A DNA stretch of 64,000 nt from Chamaecyparis obtusa. Lineage: Eukaryota; Streptophyta; Pinopsida; Cupressales; Cupressaceae. Where the stretch lies: contig BSBK01003248.1 of the NCBI GenBank assembly GCA_027943335.1, positions 1,922,501 through 1,986,500 of the forward strand, in the 5' to 3' direction. The notes beneath the pieces are model-generated. The model was not told the DNA's origin, made no database searches, and was given only the letters and a program-made list of their open reading frames with translations. Below, one piece after another: positions 1 through 12,190 of the stretch. Each line of letters opens with the position of its first letter. Within the stretch, counting starts at the first letter, position 1. A program made the translations under genes and the position numbers.

Positions 1-579
1 TCTCCACCCTCCATTCTTGAGGCAATTCCTTTAAAAGGAAGCTCTTCCTTGGCTCAAGGGTCCATTCCCTTGCATTCTAAAAAGGTCCCAATCTTGATCA
101 TTGGCATCTTAGTCTTTAGTTTTATTTCTTTCTTATTTTCTTAGAGTAATATTGTTAATTTGAATTCCTAGCTCTTAGTTTCTTCCATTTACATGCTCAT
201 CACTCTCTTGCATTCTTAGCTACTTCATTTCTTAGCTTAATCTTGCATTGTTAATCTAGTTTCTCTCTTGCATTGTTTCATAGAATGGCTCTTGCATCTT
301 CATTCTAGAACACTAATTGTTTTGCATTCATCTTAGCTTAATCTCTCATTCTAGCTTAACTCTTGTATTTTAGCCTCATCTCTAGCTTTGCATTTGCACT
401 TGAATCTTCCATTTTGGAATAGTCAAGTCACTAATCCTCTATGCCAATTTTATGAGCATTGTGAGAAGGATAAAACTCACTTCAACTAGGAAGCTATGAG
501 TCCTTCTTGAGATTTCCTCTTCCATGCATTCTCTCAAGTGTAATGGTTCATAGAAGTGTGTCACACTTTTGATCATACA
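1..579 (+). repeat. E1 5' LTR (3' part; left part outside window)
   Basis: Matches 62592-63196 almost base for base, with scattered substitutions. The end at 579 is placed at a CA before the block containing CCCATCGTGGGG, by comparison with the 3' LTR, which ends CACACA. A TTTAAAAGG motif near 30-38, repeated at about 62621 in the 3' LTR, is a possible TATA box. About 450 bases of the LTR are cut off by the window edge. Confidence 0.85.
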
Positions 580-2740
580 TTTTTAGGGCCCATCGTGGGG
601 CTAGACATTCATATTTAGCTCCATTTCTTGAATGTTCTATTCTTTGTTGTCACAAGTTCATCACTTTGTTTTTGCATGCCAGAGAATCATACAACACTTC
701 ACACTATACCTCAACAACATTCTAGTATACTACCAAGTGAAATTTCTCAATTTTTATAATATCATTCTGCTTCTCTGGGAAATATCATCTCCTTCCTAGA
801 GAATATCATTTATGCTCTCTATAGTATATTGTTTTGTTCTGGAATATCAGTTGGCCTCTTTAAGGTCTATCATATGGATTTCTGATAGACTGTGAAGTGT
901 TGTCCAGATTCAATTTCTGTCATAGTCTGAGTTTTTGGCTGATTTTTCTTGCATTTTCTAATTTTCTAATAGCATTTAACAAGTGATCTTGCAGGGTTAT
1001 TTCTTTCATTTTGCATACTCTTTGTGCCCTAACTTGTGATTTAGTAGGATTTTTTTTTCAAAGAGATCAACACTTTCATGACTACTAATACCTTATGATG
1101 TAGGACGCTTGTCAAAGATTCAATCTTGAAACTACTAATTCTATTCTCTTGTAGGTTTCCTTGGAGACTCAAATCAACAATGTGTTTTCTTACATTTGAT
1201 TTTATAGGCACCTAGATTAATTAGAGGGCTTCTTGTCTTGTGATTAGTTGAATAGAAGGAGAGTATGCTCTTTTCCTTTTGAGAAATCAAAAATATTGAC
1301 CTACTTAATTGATCACTTGCAAAGATTCTTGGGCAAATTAACATGTTCTTGATGTGTTTGGGAGATACTATGGAGTAGGATACTATGCTCTTTTCCTTGT
1401 GGAAAATCAGAAATCTAGACCTCCACTAGCTATTTATTTGCTTTCTTGCATTGACCATTAGAGGGTTTTCCAAGAGAGCAATCTTTTGGGAATGACCCAA
1501 GTGGGGAAAAAGAGAACCCGACTTACTCCATCCCACTATAATCAAAAGCTTCCTTAAATCTAAAGAGAGGGAAGACTTGGATATTTTCTACATCTAATGT
1601 TTCTTCATGTTTAGGGCCTAGTTGCCTCAATCTTGCTAAGAAAGAATACAATTGATTGGGTGCTTGTAGGGCCTTCTTGGTCTCAATCTTGTTTACAAGA
1701 CTACAAGAGGAGTAAATTCACTTTGTATAGGACCAAGAGGTCTCAATCTTGCTTGTGCAACTATACATATTGAGTTCTTGTAGGGATATAGGCCTCAATT
1801 TCACTTGTGAAACTACAAGGGGTAGTCATGAACGAAGATCCTTATTAAACACCTTAGGACTTAGAGGCTAACCTTTTAACCATGTGACTTCCTTTGTGCA
1901 AGGATTTATCCAAGTGGACTTTATTTGGATCACCCCAAGATAATCACCATATGTATTCCCTTCGATGCAAAGATTGAATGTGGAAATGTAGAAAGACATG
2001 CAATGTGATCATTTTTCTCTTCCAATTGATCCATAACTTGCATAGTCCTAGGAAAAGCTTTTCAACCACTTAATCGCGGGGCTAAGAACATCAAGTTATG
2101 GGCAAAGGTCGAAACACCTCCCTCTTGAGCTTAGTTAGTTTTTTGTGATATTATTTAATGTGCTGAGACCCGTGAAAACATTTGTGTAGCATAAACTTGA
2201 TAGACTTGACACATTTTTATACTTTTCAAGACCTCACATATGCTTGTATCCACAAGGTTTCTTTGTCCCTTATTGGATTTTTTTAAGACTTGCTTGCTCA
2301 CACTACTTGCTTTCAAATCAAACTTGGTCTACGAAATACCCTAACCTTTTCATTCAACCCTTGCAATCCTTTGAAATCAAACTTTTGGACTAAGCTTAGG
2401 CGTTGTCAACATTGCTTCTCCATTATTATCCATATCTCATCATGTTATTTTGTACATTCTAGCATGTTAGGAATTTCCTTTAGCTAAAAAAGATTACTTT
2501 GATCTCTTGACTACACTCTTGGCTAGTAGAATTTTCACTTGTCCATCATCTTCTTGATCACCTCTCTTGGATGCTCTATCCTATCTTTGGTTGTTCACAA
2601 GTTTCATACACAAGGATCTACCCACAGCTTGTACATCTTGTGGCAAGTTATCATTGTTATATCTTTGATGCTTTTACACTTTGGACAAGTGAACACTTTT
2701 TCTTACCTAGCTTGAAAATCAATTCATCCTAAGTCATCCT
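580..2740 (+). other. E1 untranslated leader
   Basis: Long leader between LTR and gag with no sustained open frame. It begins with a block (CCCATCGTGGGGC) shared with the corresponding place in E2 (31088 onward), the expected primer-binding area. The section 1440-1560, with a stretch resembling GACCCAAGTGGGGA, is homologous to E2 at about 32220-32320. Two copies of a small TATGCTCTTTTCC stem-loop are present (about 1264-1292 and 1384-1412). Long leaders are usual in Tat elements. Confidence 0.6.
1264..1412 (+). promoter_or_regulatory. Two leader stem-loops of the TATGCTCTTTTCC family in E1
   Basis: At 1391-1406 TTTTCC-TTGT-GGAAAA forms a perfect 6-bp stem, followed by TCAGAAATC. At 1271-1286 the related TTTTC-CTTTT-GAGAAA gives a weaker stem. 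Four more copies occur in the E2 leader with different stem sequences that still pair. The function is unknown; a packaging or dimerisation signal is one possibility (inference). Confidence 0.5.
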
Positions 2741-2949
2741 ATTTGGCTTTTGAAAATATTCTTTCATGTGGGCCACAAATAGATCTCAAACCCATGAAGG
2801 AAAGAAACACAAAGCTACCTTGGATAAATCATTTAAAGGAGATCTTGAACCTTGGGGTTTTAAACCCTTTGCTAATATCTCTAGTGAATCTACCTTATCC
2901 TCTCCTAGGTTGGCACATAGTGTTTCTTAAACTCCAATCATGGAAGAAT

Positions 2950-4933
2950 GAGATAAAAGGATTGAGGAATTCCTAAAACAATTGGGTGACAAGCATTTTA
3001 GACAAAAAAAACCAAGAACATCACAACTCTAGACATGGCTTGCAACATGGATCTCAACATACTAGACTTGGATCACATAGTTCACAAGGTGGTGATTCAA
3101 ATAATGATATAACTAAGGAGGATATCTTACAATTTCAACAAGATAAACACTTGCAAAGACTTATGAAATTGACCTTGAATCTAGAGAAGGACAAATACTT
3201 CTTGCACTTGGCTTTGCAAGGAGTCAAACTACCTCACAACTTTGACATTGACAACCTAATAAAGAAAGAGGAATCATCTAAAATATAAATCATGAAGAAA
3301 CAAATGGAAGAAATGATGAAACAAATGCTATGCTTAGAAAAGGAAAAGGAACAACCAAGCACATCCTTTTCTCTTGAGGCTATATGCTCATTTCCTTTTG
3401 ACAAAGATCTATACATGCCTCCTTTTCCTCGAAAAGTTGAATTTCCTAAGTACAAAAAGTATGACGGTACCAAAGATCCTCATGATCACATTAGGGATTT
3501 TTCTACACTAAGTATGGAATTCTTGCATGAACCCACTTATCTCATGAGACTCTTTCCTAGGATTCTTAGTGGTAAAGATATGAAGTGGTTCACTAAACTA
3601 TCTCCTTGTCTTAAATCACTTAACCAACTAGTGCATAGATTTATCCAGTAATACTTGTATAATATCTAACATGCTATCACTATGCTTGATCTTTACAATA
3701 TTAAAAAATTCTAAGGTGAATCCTTTGTGATTTTCCTTTAGCAATGGTGAAATCTTTATTCACATTATCCTTGGTAGATTCCTCAGACTAAAAAGATTGA
3801 TATATTCATCAATGTTGTGATTCTTGAAATGAATTACGCATTGCAAATATAAACCCATACTTCATTTGATAAATTGGTTGAATCATCTATTCGCATAGAG
3901 GATGTCCTTCTTTGTAAGGGAGAAATAACTCTTCAATCTAAAGAGCATAAATCCTCTTCTAAAAATAAACATAACAAGGATAAGAAAAAAATTTGGAACA
4001 AGACCAAAGATGTCGTCAATGAGGAATCATGGGTACAACTTCAGTGTCTACTGCTGCTAAACCTAAAGAGCCATCTTTCAATATATCTTCTTTTGTGAAA
4101 GCTATTAAGATCAATCCTATAGGATCCAAAACTAATAGGCCTTGGACCTCCAAGCCTAAGAGAAACTTCACTCCTCTCATAGAACCACTTGAAGATTCTT
4201 TGAAGATTCTTTTGAGTAATAATATCATTACTTTTCCTTACAATTCAAGTCCCTATGATCCTAAGATAAAGCCTAGATGGTGGAATGACAACCACTATTG
4301 TGATTATCATCGCAACAAAGGCCATAAGAATAAGAAATGTATGAATATTAAGAGTCTCATCCAAGATCTAATTGATAATGAGACTATTGTGATTGATCCC
4401 CCACAAGCGAACAATGAAGATCAAGCTTTCATGGAGCCTTTTCCTAAATTAAAAAATGGGGAGTCTTCTTAGGAAAAGGATAATATGGTTGGTTACACCT
4501 ACTCTGATAGTGAAAATGTGATCATCATGCTTGAATCCTCTGATCATACTATCAAAGACAAGGAAAAAGATAAAAATAAATCATCTAATGCGGCAACCCA
4601 CTCTCAAGAAAAATTCACTCTACCATGAGATGTTTCATCCTCCTCTACTCCTAATAAAGAAGCGACCTCAACATCTAAGCCAGCTACCTCATCAGTTGCA
4701 CATGACTATAATCTAGTTGACCAACTTCATCATATTCAACTCATATCTCAATACTTGAGCTACTCAAAATCTCTCCTACTCATAGGGAGATCCTTGATAA
4801 AGCCCTCCTTGTGGCTAACATTCCTAAGGACTTAGACGTTGATAAGGTCCAGCCCACGGTCAATCATCTTGCTTCACCTCATTATCTAACTTTCTCTAAA
4901 GAACATGACAAATTTGTTATCCATGTACATAAT
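2950..4933 (+). pseudogene. gag: E1 gag (broken)
   Basis: Nucleocapsid-type structural protein of the element. An N-terminal charged helical region (2986-3288) leads to a retrotransposon gag core at 3292-3651, with the motifs FPFDKDLYMPPFP, PKYKKYDGTKDPHDHIRDF and LMRLFPRILSGKDMKWF. A CCHC-like knuckle, YCDYHRNKGHKNKKC, lies near 4290-4340 in another frame (4029-4472). E2 gag at 33744-35330 is clearly homologous (FPFDKGLKMIPLPKN, GDFDPQDHVREFF, YCDFYHNKGHK). Stops near 3289 and 3652 and a frameshift near 4030 break it. The 3' end is interrupted by chromovirus C1 at 4934 and continues at 10287. Confidence 0.75.
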
Positions 4934-5792
4934 TGATGAAGGGTGCTCCCCTTAATGCCACAAACACGTAACAGAAATAGAGAAACAACAACAATAATAT
5001 GCAAGAACAGAAAATTGGCTTCTTATTATCTCCACAAATGTGGAATTACAAACTTTCAGAATTACAATATGCAAAGCCACATGGGCATTCCCTTACAATA
5101 TTCTGTAGGACAAAGCCTCGAATCAATACCCAGATCTACTACCCAGAACTATTCTGAACTGCCTAAGACAATAATACAGTCTTCCTTATATAGGCAATTT
5201 TCCACCGCCTGGGAAGGTTCCAGAATTTTAGCCAATAAGGCCGACTAACTTAGAATTATTTTATTTTACATTTTATTACATCATAGTCGGCTCAAGATAA
5301 CCTTTGAAACCCGAACAGAAATTTTGAAGAAAATTATTTTCCGCCATTTCAGGTGGCCCAACTTCCGAAGACCATAAGTCATCACCAGTTGACCCGCTCG
5401 GCTATTATAACCCCATTTCAGAAATGCCACGAAGTGCTCTACAGGCTTGACCCACGCAAGCACCCATCACCCAAATTTTTGACCTCATCTGGGGCCTCTA
5501 AAGCCTTCAAAACTGAGTTCAAAGTTTTTGTGCCCTGCTGCCAATACCGAAAATCTTCAATATCTTCCAATATACACTTGATCTGGCAATGAAACTTTAC
5601 TGGCAGACTTATATGACCAACATGAACCTCCAAGAAAGAAATCAGATCATTCTGAGCACAGACGAAAATTACCAAAAATAGTAACTTTCCATAAATAGCA
5701 GCTCTGCACAAAATAGCCCTTATTGAATATAAAAATAGAAATATTTTTGGGTGATGCAAGATTGCTCTTACACCTAGGATGCTCCTGCATCA
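4934..5792 (-). repeat. C1 3' LTR (859 bp)
   Basis: Begins TGATGAAGGG and ends GCATCA on the + strand. From 5069 on it aligns nearly perfectly with 9559-10281. The block GACACCTAGG directly after it has a counterpart (GACACCTGTGG) after the C2 LTR, marking the junction with the 3' end of pol. Confidence 0.9.
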
Positions 5793-5825
5793 GACACCTA
5801 GGGTAATTTGAGAAGTGACCCTGTC

Positions 5826-7396
5826 ACGACTCAGGTGTGCAGAGGAAAACCAAGACGGCTAACCTCCTCCTTTGTCAACCATGATGAATCTTCAATAGGT
5901 CGTCCTTTCCATTTGACCAGATATTCTTCATATGTCATGTTCCTTGTGCTTCTGCCAACACGACTGTCCAGTATATCTTCGATCTCCTTAGTGTCTAAAC
6001 TAGTTGCTGGAATACTCCACTGTGCTGCTGTGATCTCATCTTCAACACCTCCTTCATGATACTCTATCAGATCTGAAATGTTAAACACTGGAAAAATATT
6101 TAGCTCAGTAGGCAATTCTACCTCATATGCATTTCCTGAATCATGTTTCTTCAGTATCCTACATGGTCCAAACTTCTTCATTTTCAGCTTGTTATATGTA
6201 CCAACTGGAAACCGCTCCTTCCGCAAATGAACCATGACTTCATCACCAACCTGAAATTCCTTATACCTACTTTTCTCATCTGCCTTAGCCTTATACTATG
6301 CGTTCATCTTGGTAATATGCTTCCTCACCTCCTCATGGATGTTCTTCAAGTGTTCTGCAAAATCCTCAGCTTCAGCACTACTTATTTCTCCTTTATCTAT
6401 CTTTCTCAACTCAGATGCATTTCTTGGGCTACTTCCATATATAATCTAGAATGGTGTTTTACCAGTGCTCCTATTGATAGAATTATTGTATGCAAATTCT
6501 ACCTGTGGTAAAATCAAATCCCATCTTGTTGGCTTATCTCCAACCAAACATCTCAGCAAATTTCCCAAACTCCTATTCACCACCTCTATCTGTCCATCAG
6601 TCTGTGGATGATGTGATGAACTAAACTTCAAATCTATCTTCAACTTCTTCCATAATGTACACCAGAAATATCCAACAAACTTAGTGTCCCGATCTGAAAC
6701 TATGGTCTTTGGCAAACCATGAAGTCTCACTACTTCTCTGAAAAACAATTCTGCTACATGAACAGCATCATTAGTCTTCTTGCAGGGAATGAAATGTGCC
6801 ATCTTTGAAAATCTGTCAACTACTACAAAAATTGAATCATGTCCCGGCTGTGTCCTCGGTAAACCAAGAACAAAGTCCATACTGATATCCTCCCAAGGCT
6901 TCTCTGGTACGGGTAAAGGCTGATACAATCCTGTATTCTACTTCACTCCTTTCGCCATCTGACATACTCTGCAACTCTGTACAAACTTCTTCACATCTTG
7001 CTGCAACTGTGGCCAATAATAATTCTCACTAACCAAACCAAGGGTTTTATCACGACCAAAATGTCCAGCCAATCCTCCACTATGCTTCTCCTTGATGAGA
7101 TTCTCCCTCATAGAACTTCGTGGAATGCACAACTGACTCCCTCTAAATAGCATATCATCCTGGATGATAAAATCCAGCCATTTCATCCTGTCTAGAGTAA
7201 CAGGTTCTGTACAAGCTTTCCAAGCTTCACCAAAATCAGGATCCTCTGGATACAAATTCTTGAGTTCCTTAAACCCAACCACTTCAATCTGCATTTCTAT
7301 CAGCAATAGTTTCCTTCTGCTAAGAGCATCTGCAACCCTATTAGACTTTCCACTCCTTTGTTTCAAAACAAATGTATAACTCTGCAAAAAACTCAA
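5826..7396 (-). pseudogene. pol: C1 RNase H end, integrase and chromodomain
   Basis: After the RNase H end (SNRVADALSRR) comes the integrase zinc-binding region, HSGGLAGHFGRDKT with CRVCQMAKG. The DDE core (6446-6928) has [19 protein letters not shown] and [11 protein letters not shown], so all three acidic residues are present. A GPY/F-type module (FGPCRILKKHDSGNAYEVELP) and a C-terminal chromodomain (EDILDSRVG, EEYLVKWKGRPIEDSSW) follow at 5831-6235. Chromodomains of chromoviruses direct integration to marked chromatin (established for the family). Stops near 6929, 6445 and about 6290 are single-base decay. Confidence 0.88.
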
Positions 7397-8813
7397 CCCA
7401 TTTCAAATGCCTTCGATTCAATTTTCCTTGACTATTCAAATATTGCAAAGCTTGATGATCAGTATACAAAACAAACTCCTTAGGAAGCAGATAATGTCTC
7501 CACTTTTTTAATGCCTGAACTATAGCATAAAATTCCTGATCATAAACAAAATATTTCCTCTTGGCATCATTTAACTTCTCGCTGAAATAAGCAACAGGTT
7601 TACCTTCTTGGCTCATAACAGCTCCTATTGCAGTACCACTAGCATCACAATCTACTTGAAACACCTTATTGAAATCTAGAAATGCTAAAACAGGTTGTTC
7701 TGTAACTTTTTGTTTCAATAATTGAAAACTCTTTTCTGCTCCTTTAGTCCACTTAAACTCTTTTCTATCCCCTCTCATTGTTTCAGTCAAGGGTCCACAA
7801 ATACTGCTAAAATTTCTGATAAACTTTTTGTAAAAGCTAGCTAGACCATGAAAAGATCTTACCTCAGTAGCACTCCTCAGAGTAGGCCATTCAAGGATAG
7901 CATGTACCTTCTCTGGGTCCATTTTTAGACCTTCCACTGAAACTACAAATCCCAAATACACTAACTCTTTCTTCACAGAACTGCACTTCTTCAAATTAAT
8001 CAACAATTTTTCTTCTCTCAACTTCTCAAATACCATACGAATATGCATCATATGCTCATCCAATGTCTTACTAAAGATCAAAATATCATCTAGGTAAACA
8101 ATGACAAACTTACCCAGAAATTCTTTCAAAACCTCGTTCATGAGCCGCATGAAAGTGCTCGATGCATTGGTTAGCCCAAAAGGCATGACTAACCACTCAT
8201 ATAGTCCTTCCTTTCTCTTGAAGGCAGTCTTCCATTCATCTCCTTCTCTGATCCGAATCTGATGATATCCACTCTTCAGATCTATCTTTGAGAAATACAC
8301 AGCTCCACTCAAACAGTCCATAATATCATCCATTCGTGGCAATGGAAACCTGTACTTGATTGTGATCTTGTTTATTGTCCTAAAATCTGTACACATCCTC
8401 CATTCTCCATTCTTCTTTGGTGCTAATACTGCTGGTACAGCATAGGGACTCAGACTCTCACAGATCAATCCTTTCTGTAACAGTTCATCTACTTGTCCAT
8501 TCAACTCCTCACTTTCTGCAAGTGTCATTTTGTGTGCTGCCTTATTCGGCAAACTCACTCCTGGGATCAAGTCCATCTGATGACTGATCTTCCTGACTGG
8601 TGGTAATCCATCAGGCACGTTATCGGATACAATATCCTGAAACTCATTCAACAAATCTACAACTTCTACAGGAACATCTTCTACTTCCTCTTTACCAGCT
8701 TTTGGAATTAAAGAAAAACATACATGCTCATGCCTCATACCATCTAGGAAATTTCTTCCATCAACAAAAGTTATCCTTGCATTACCACATACCTTTTCTT
8801 CGATCTCCTTCAA
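7341..8813 (-). pseudogene. pol: C1 reverse transcriptase and RNase H
   Basis: About 490 open codons. A protease-RT linker precedes the RT domain (roughly residues 100-300), with LSPYAVPAVLAPKKNGEWRM near its start, the palm motif VIVYLDDILIF (YLDD catalytic pair intact) and YLGFVVS. RNase H follows, with FQVDCDASGTAIGAVMSQEG, the catalytic-type EFYAIVQALKKW and YTDHQALQYL. It copies genomic RNA to DNA inside the particle. The frame shifts near 7390 in a run of six T where five are expected, so RNase H continues in another frame to the left. The domain is otherwise undamaged. Confidence 0.88.
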
Positions 8814-9569
8814 TGGCTTTAGCTTATGTCACACTCCATCCTTTGTCAGGGAATAGTTATTCGCACGACCATCATGTACAGCACATCTGTCAAACTACCA
8901 TGGTCTACCCAACAACATATGACATGCATCCATAGATATGATATCACACAATACCTCATCTTGGTACCCGCCAATCTTGAACTTCACCAGGCATTGTTCA
9001 TTGACCATGACCTTGTGGTTATCCTGTACCCAGGCAATCTGATATGGATGTGGATGTTTCTGTCTCTTGAGCTTCAACTTTGTCACCATCTCTTCTGACA
9101 CCAAATTGTCAGTGCTTCCACTATCAATGATCACATCACAACATTTACCTTCACACTTGCACCTGGTGCGAAATAGGCTCCTCCTTTGCTCAGGTTCATT
9201 CTCACCACTCAACAGGACTCTTCTGTTAATCAACGTTTCTCCTCTTTTAGCATCTTCAGAATTTGATGATCTGGCATCTTCATCTACATGTGCAACTCTG
9301 GCCTAGCTTTCATTTCTCCTGTCTATTCTACCTTGGCGCTGAGGACATTCAAATGCCCTATGACCTTCTTCTCCATAGTGAAAACATGTTCCACGGAAGC
9401 CACCTCTTCCAGATCCTTGTCCTCTTCCTCTTCCTCTTTGATCTCTATTATTCTGATCTTGGAAGCGATTGGAATTATTTCCTCGCTGATTCTGACTGCT
9501 ACTGGCCTCATCCTTCTTTTTCGGATCTTCATTTTGGCCACCATATGGAATTACAATATGAAAAGCCAC
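8814..9569 (-). pseudogene. gag: C1 gag remnant and protease
   Basis: Reading right to left: an Arg/Gly/Asn-rich stretch followed by the zinc knuckle CFHYGEEGHRAFEC (about 9340-9390) is the C-terminal end of gag; its first visible residues are translated LTR, because a deletion fused LTR to gag. The aspartic protease follows (8895-9233) with VIIDSGSTDNLVS as active site and CHMLLGRPW as the C-terminal motif. One stop separates LGRPW from the rest. Protease would cut the polyprotein in the virus-like particle. The gag capsid region is absent. Confidence 0.8.
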
Positions 9570-10281
9570 ATGGGCATTCCCTTACAATATTCTGTAGGAC
9601 AAAGCCTCGAATCAATACCCAGATCTACTACCCAGAACTATTCTGAACTGCCTAAGACAATAATACAGCCTTCCTTATATAGGCAATTTTCCACCACCTG
9701 GGAAGGTTCCAGAATTTTAGCCAATAAGGCCGACTAACTTAGAATTATTTTATTTTATATTTTATCACATCATAGTCAGCTCAAGATAACCTTTGAAACC
9801 CGAACAGAAATTTTGAAGAAAATTATTTTCCGCCATTTCAGGTGGCCCAACTTCCGAAGACCATAAGTCATCACCAGTTGACCCGCTCGGCTATTATAAC
9901 CCCATTTCAGAAACACCACAAAGTTCTCTATAGGCTTAACCCGCTCAAGCACTCGTCACCCAAATTTTTGACCTCATCCGAGGCCTCTAAAGCCTTCAAA
10001 ACTGAGTTCAAAGTTTCTGTACCCTACTGCCAATACCGAAAATCTTCAATATCTTCCAATATACACTTGATCTAGCAATGAAACATTACTGGCAAACTTA
10101 TATGACCAACATGAACCTCCAAGAAAGAAATCAGATCATTCTGAGCACATACAAAAATTACCAAAAATAGTAACTTTCCATAAATAGCAGCTCTGCACAA
10201 AATAGCCCTTATTGAATATAAAAATAGAAATATTTTTGGGTGATGCAAGATTGCTCTTACACCCAGGATGCTCCTACATCA
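9546..10281 (-). repeat. C1 5' LTR, truncated
   Basis: Matches 5057-5792 but stops abruptly near 9546, where gag coding sequence begins without any leader or PBS. Ends CTACATCA at 10281, followed by the ATAAT duplication. About 125 bases of the LTR's 3' part (probably U5) are missing. Confidence 0.88.
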
Positions 10282-10286
10282 ATAAT

Positions 10287-10650
10287 CAGCCCCTCCATAT
10301 TAAAGTTTTTATCCATAAGTATAGAGTTAAGTGCATTTTGATGAATGGAGGTGCAAGTTTGAATGTTTGCACTTTCAAATTGGTTAAAGATCTTGGTTTC
10401 TCAGAGCATTCTATTGATCCCTAACACAAAATAATGATGAAATCATATGATGAAGAGGAACATTCTTCTAAAGGCATGGTATTCTTTCCCATTCGGGTAG
10501 GGTCATGTTCAAAGGGACATCATCTATCAGGTCTTGGATATTCCTTTGGTATATAACATACTTCTGGGTTACCCTTGGATACATTCAATGCAAGAAGTTC
10601 CTTCTACATATCATCAATGCATTAAATTTCCTCATGATGCAATTGAGATG
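10287..10650 (+). pseudogene. pol: E1 aspartic protease region
   Basis: Continues E1 after the C1 insertion. KCILMNGGASLNVCT corresponds to the Tat protease active site; E2 has CVLIDGGTGLNIC at the same place, so the catalytic Asp is changed to Asn here (GAT to AAT). It is followed by [19 protein letters not shown] and, in a shifted frame, [24 protein letters not shown], which matches [24 protein letters not shown] in E2. The enzyme cannot have been active. Confidence 0.72.
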
Positions 10651-12190
10651 GGAAATAATAGAAAAAGTCCTCTTGGAAAAGGAAAAGGTCTTCTTGAACC
10701 TCTACATGCTGAATTTAGAAATCCTAAAGACAAGACTAGTGTTGGCTATCATAAACATAAGTTTGACAAACCTAACAGTAACACTAACACATATGAGGAC
10801 TTAGATGATCAAGATGAAGCAGAAATTCAACCAATGACATATGAAATAAGTTTGACAAACCTAATGACAAGACTAGTGTTGGCTATCATAAACATAAGTT
10901 TGACAAACCTAACAGTAACACTAACACATATGAGGACTTAGATGATCAAGATGAAGCAGAAATTCAACCAATGACATATGAAAGGATCTTGCATATCCAA
11001 ACTTCTAATCCAAAAAATCAAGGATATCCTTATATACCATCTCAATCTCCTCAAGAAAATGATCCAGTGGAACCTGCAGATCCAATAGAAAATGGTCTTG
11101 ATCAAGGAAATCTCACTCAATCTCTTGAGAAAATTCTCACTCCTCCTATTGTTGAGAACATTATTGACTCTAATCACATACATCCTGATTGGGGGTAACT
11201 GTCTAATGTCTCCCATATCTTGGATATGCCTCAATTTATGCTTATTCTAGACTACTCTACTACTGCTACTAAACAAGCTCTTGCCACTGAAAGAACACCT
11301 TGTGAGATAGAAGAAAGTGATGATGAAGATCTCCCTCCTATAATAACTCTAGCTTATTACATTAAACAGTATCGTAATAGTGAAATAGATTTGCATAAAT
11401 ATGAATGGGACTCACTATTAGATGCTATAGCGGAAATTCAAATTTATGTCATACACAGATATGCCACTGCTACAAATTTTGAAAGAGGAGAGAGCTCAAA
11501 TTCTCAAGATCAAACTTTTGATGAATATTCCTCCAATCCTCCTATGGAGATCATCCCTATACCCTCAATGTCATCTTTATCTAATCAAGAAAACCATGGG
11601 TACATAAGACCACATCCTACAACAACTACATGGAATTTAGGAAGGTCTAGGATTGATATGGTTCCTATTTGCACACTTATAGAATAACAAGAGGGACTCA
11701 GGTCTAAGAATGGTCCATCTCATTTAGATTCACATAATATTCCTTTAAACTTCTTTGATACTTCTATAACAAATCATGATCGACAACACTCTATGGAAGA
11801 TAACTTTTTGGATCTCTTGGATTCATTAATGAACGATGAGGAAAATATAGATGTCTTTGCGCTTAAACCCATTGAGCCTTTATCCCTCATCCATCCTAGG
11901 CTAATTGACTAGAATCCTTCTGAATCTATCCAGCTCATATTCTTTGATAACGATCCTAAACTAGCCTCTTACCTAAATGTTGTTGAACCTTTCCCTTTTT
12001 CCACAAGTGAAATGAGTGAAAATATGGTAGGGAAGATATCAAATATCTCAGTCAGAAAAGAAAAAATAAAAAAGAAAACACAAGATGATGGTGAAAACCA
12101 CTCTATGGCGGTATCATATCCTAAAAAAAGTAAAAATAAAAGATGCATCCAATGGTGAAAACCTCTATTCAAGGTACCTACAGATGGGAT
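10650..12190 (+). pseudogene. E1 linker between protease and polymerase, with G-patch remnant
   Basis: Acidic, low-complexity coding remnant homologous to E2 36570-37640. [23 protein letters not shown] is a degraded G-patch tail; E2 has GYKGKGPLGEN and EPLHMDFKNPKDK. Later segments (IITLAYYIKQYRNSEIDLHKYEWDSLLDA and the LEPFPFSTS-like end) also align with E2. It ends at an AATGGTGAAAACC block that in E2 lies just before RT. Here the RT that should follow is absent. The role of this linker in Tat elements is not established. Confidence 0.55.
10729..10983 (+). repeat. 137-bp tandem duplication in the E1 linker
   Basis: GACAAGACTAGTGTTGGC recurs at 10729 and 10866, and the sequence after it is repeated almost without change, through ACCAATGACATATGAA. 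The two copies abut. E2 has a single copy of the corresponding coding segment. The near-identity indicates a recent local duplication in an old element. Confidence 0.9.

Larger units (their letters stand above)
4934..10281 (-). mobile_element. C1: Ty3/gypsy chromovirus inserted in E1 (reverse orientation)
   Basis: Direct repeats at 4934-5792 and about 9546-10281 flank reverse-strand gag, protease, RT, RNase H, integrase and chromodomain sequences. Ends are TG...CA and the flanking 5-bp duplication is ATAAT (4929-4933 and 10282-10286), which proves a clean insertion. The element's 5' LTR, on the right, lacks its last 130 or so bases, and the PBS and gag N-terminus are gone, so the copy is deleted at its 5' end. 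Pol carries few stops, so the insertion is not very old. Lineage: a chromovirus, because a chromodomain follows the integrase. Confidence 0.93.

Noticed and set aside
4016..9306. Numerous plus-strand open frames inside C1 (e.g. 8600-8935, 9067-9306)
   Set aside because: They are antisense shadows of the minus-strand gag-pol and carry no domain motifs.
4934..10281. A possible envelope gene or viral provenance for the gypsy elements
   Set aside because: After integrase there is only a chromodomain (C1, C2) or non-coding DNA and the antisense PMD gene (E2); no membrane or signal segments at the right place.
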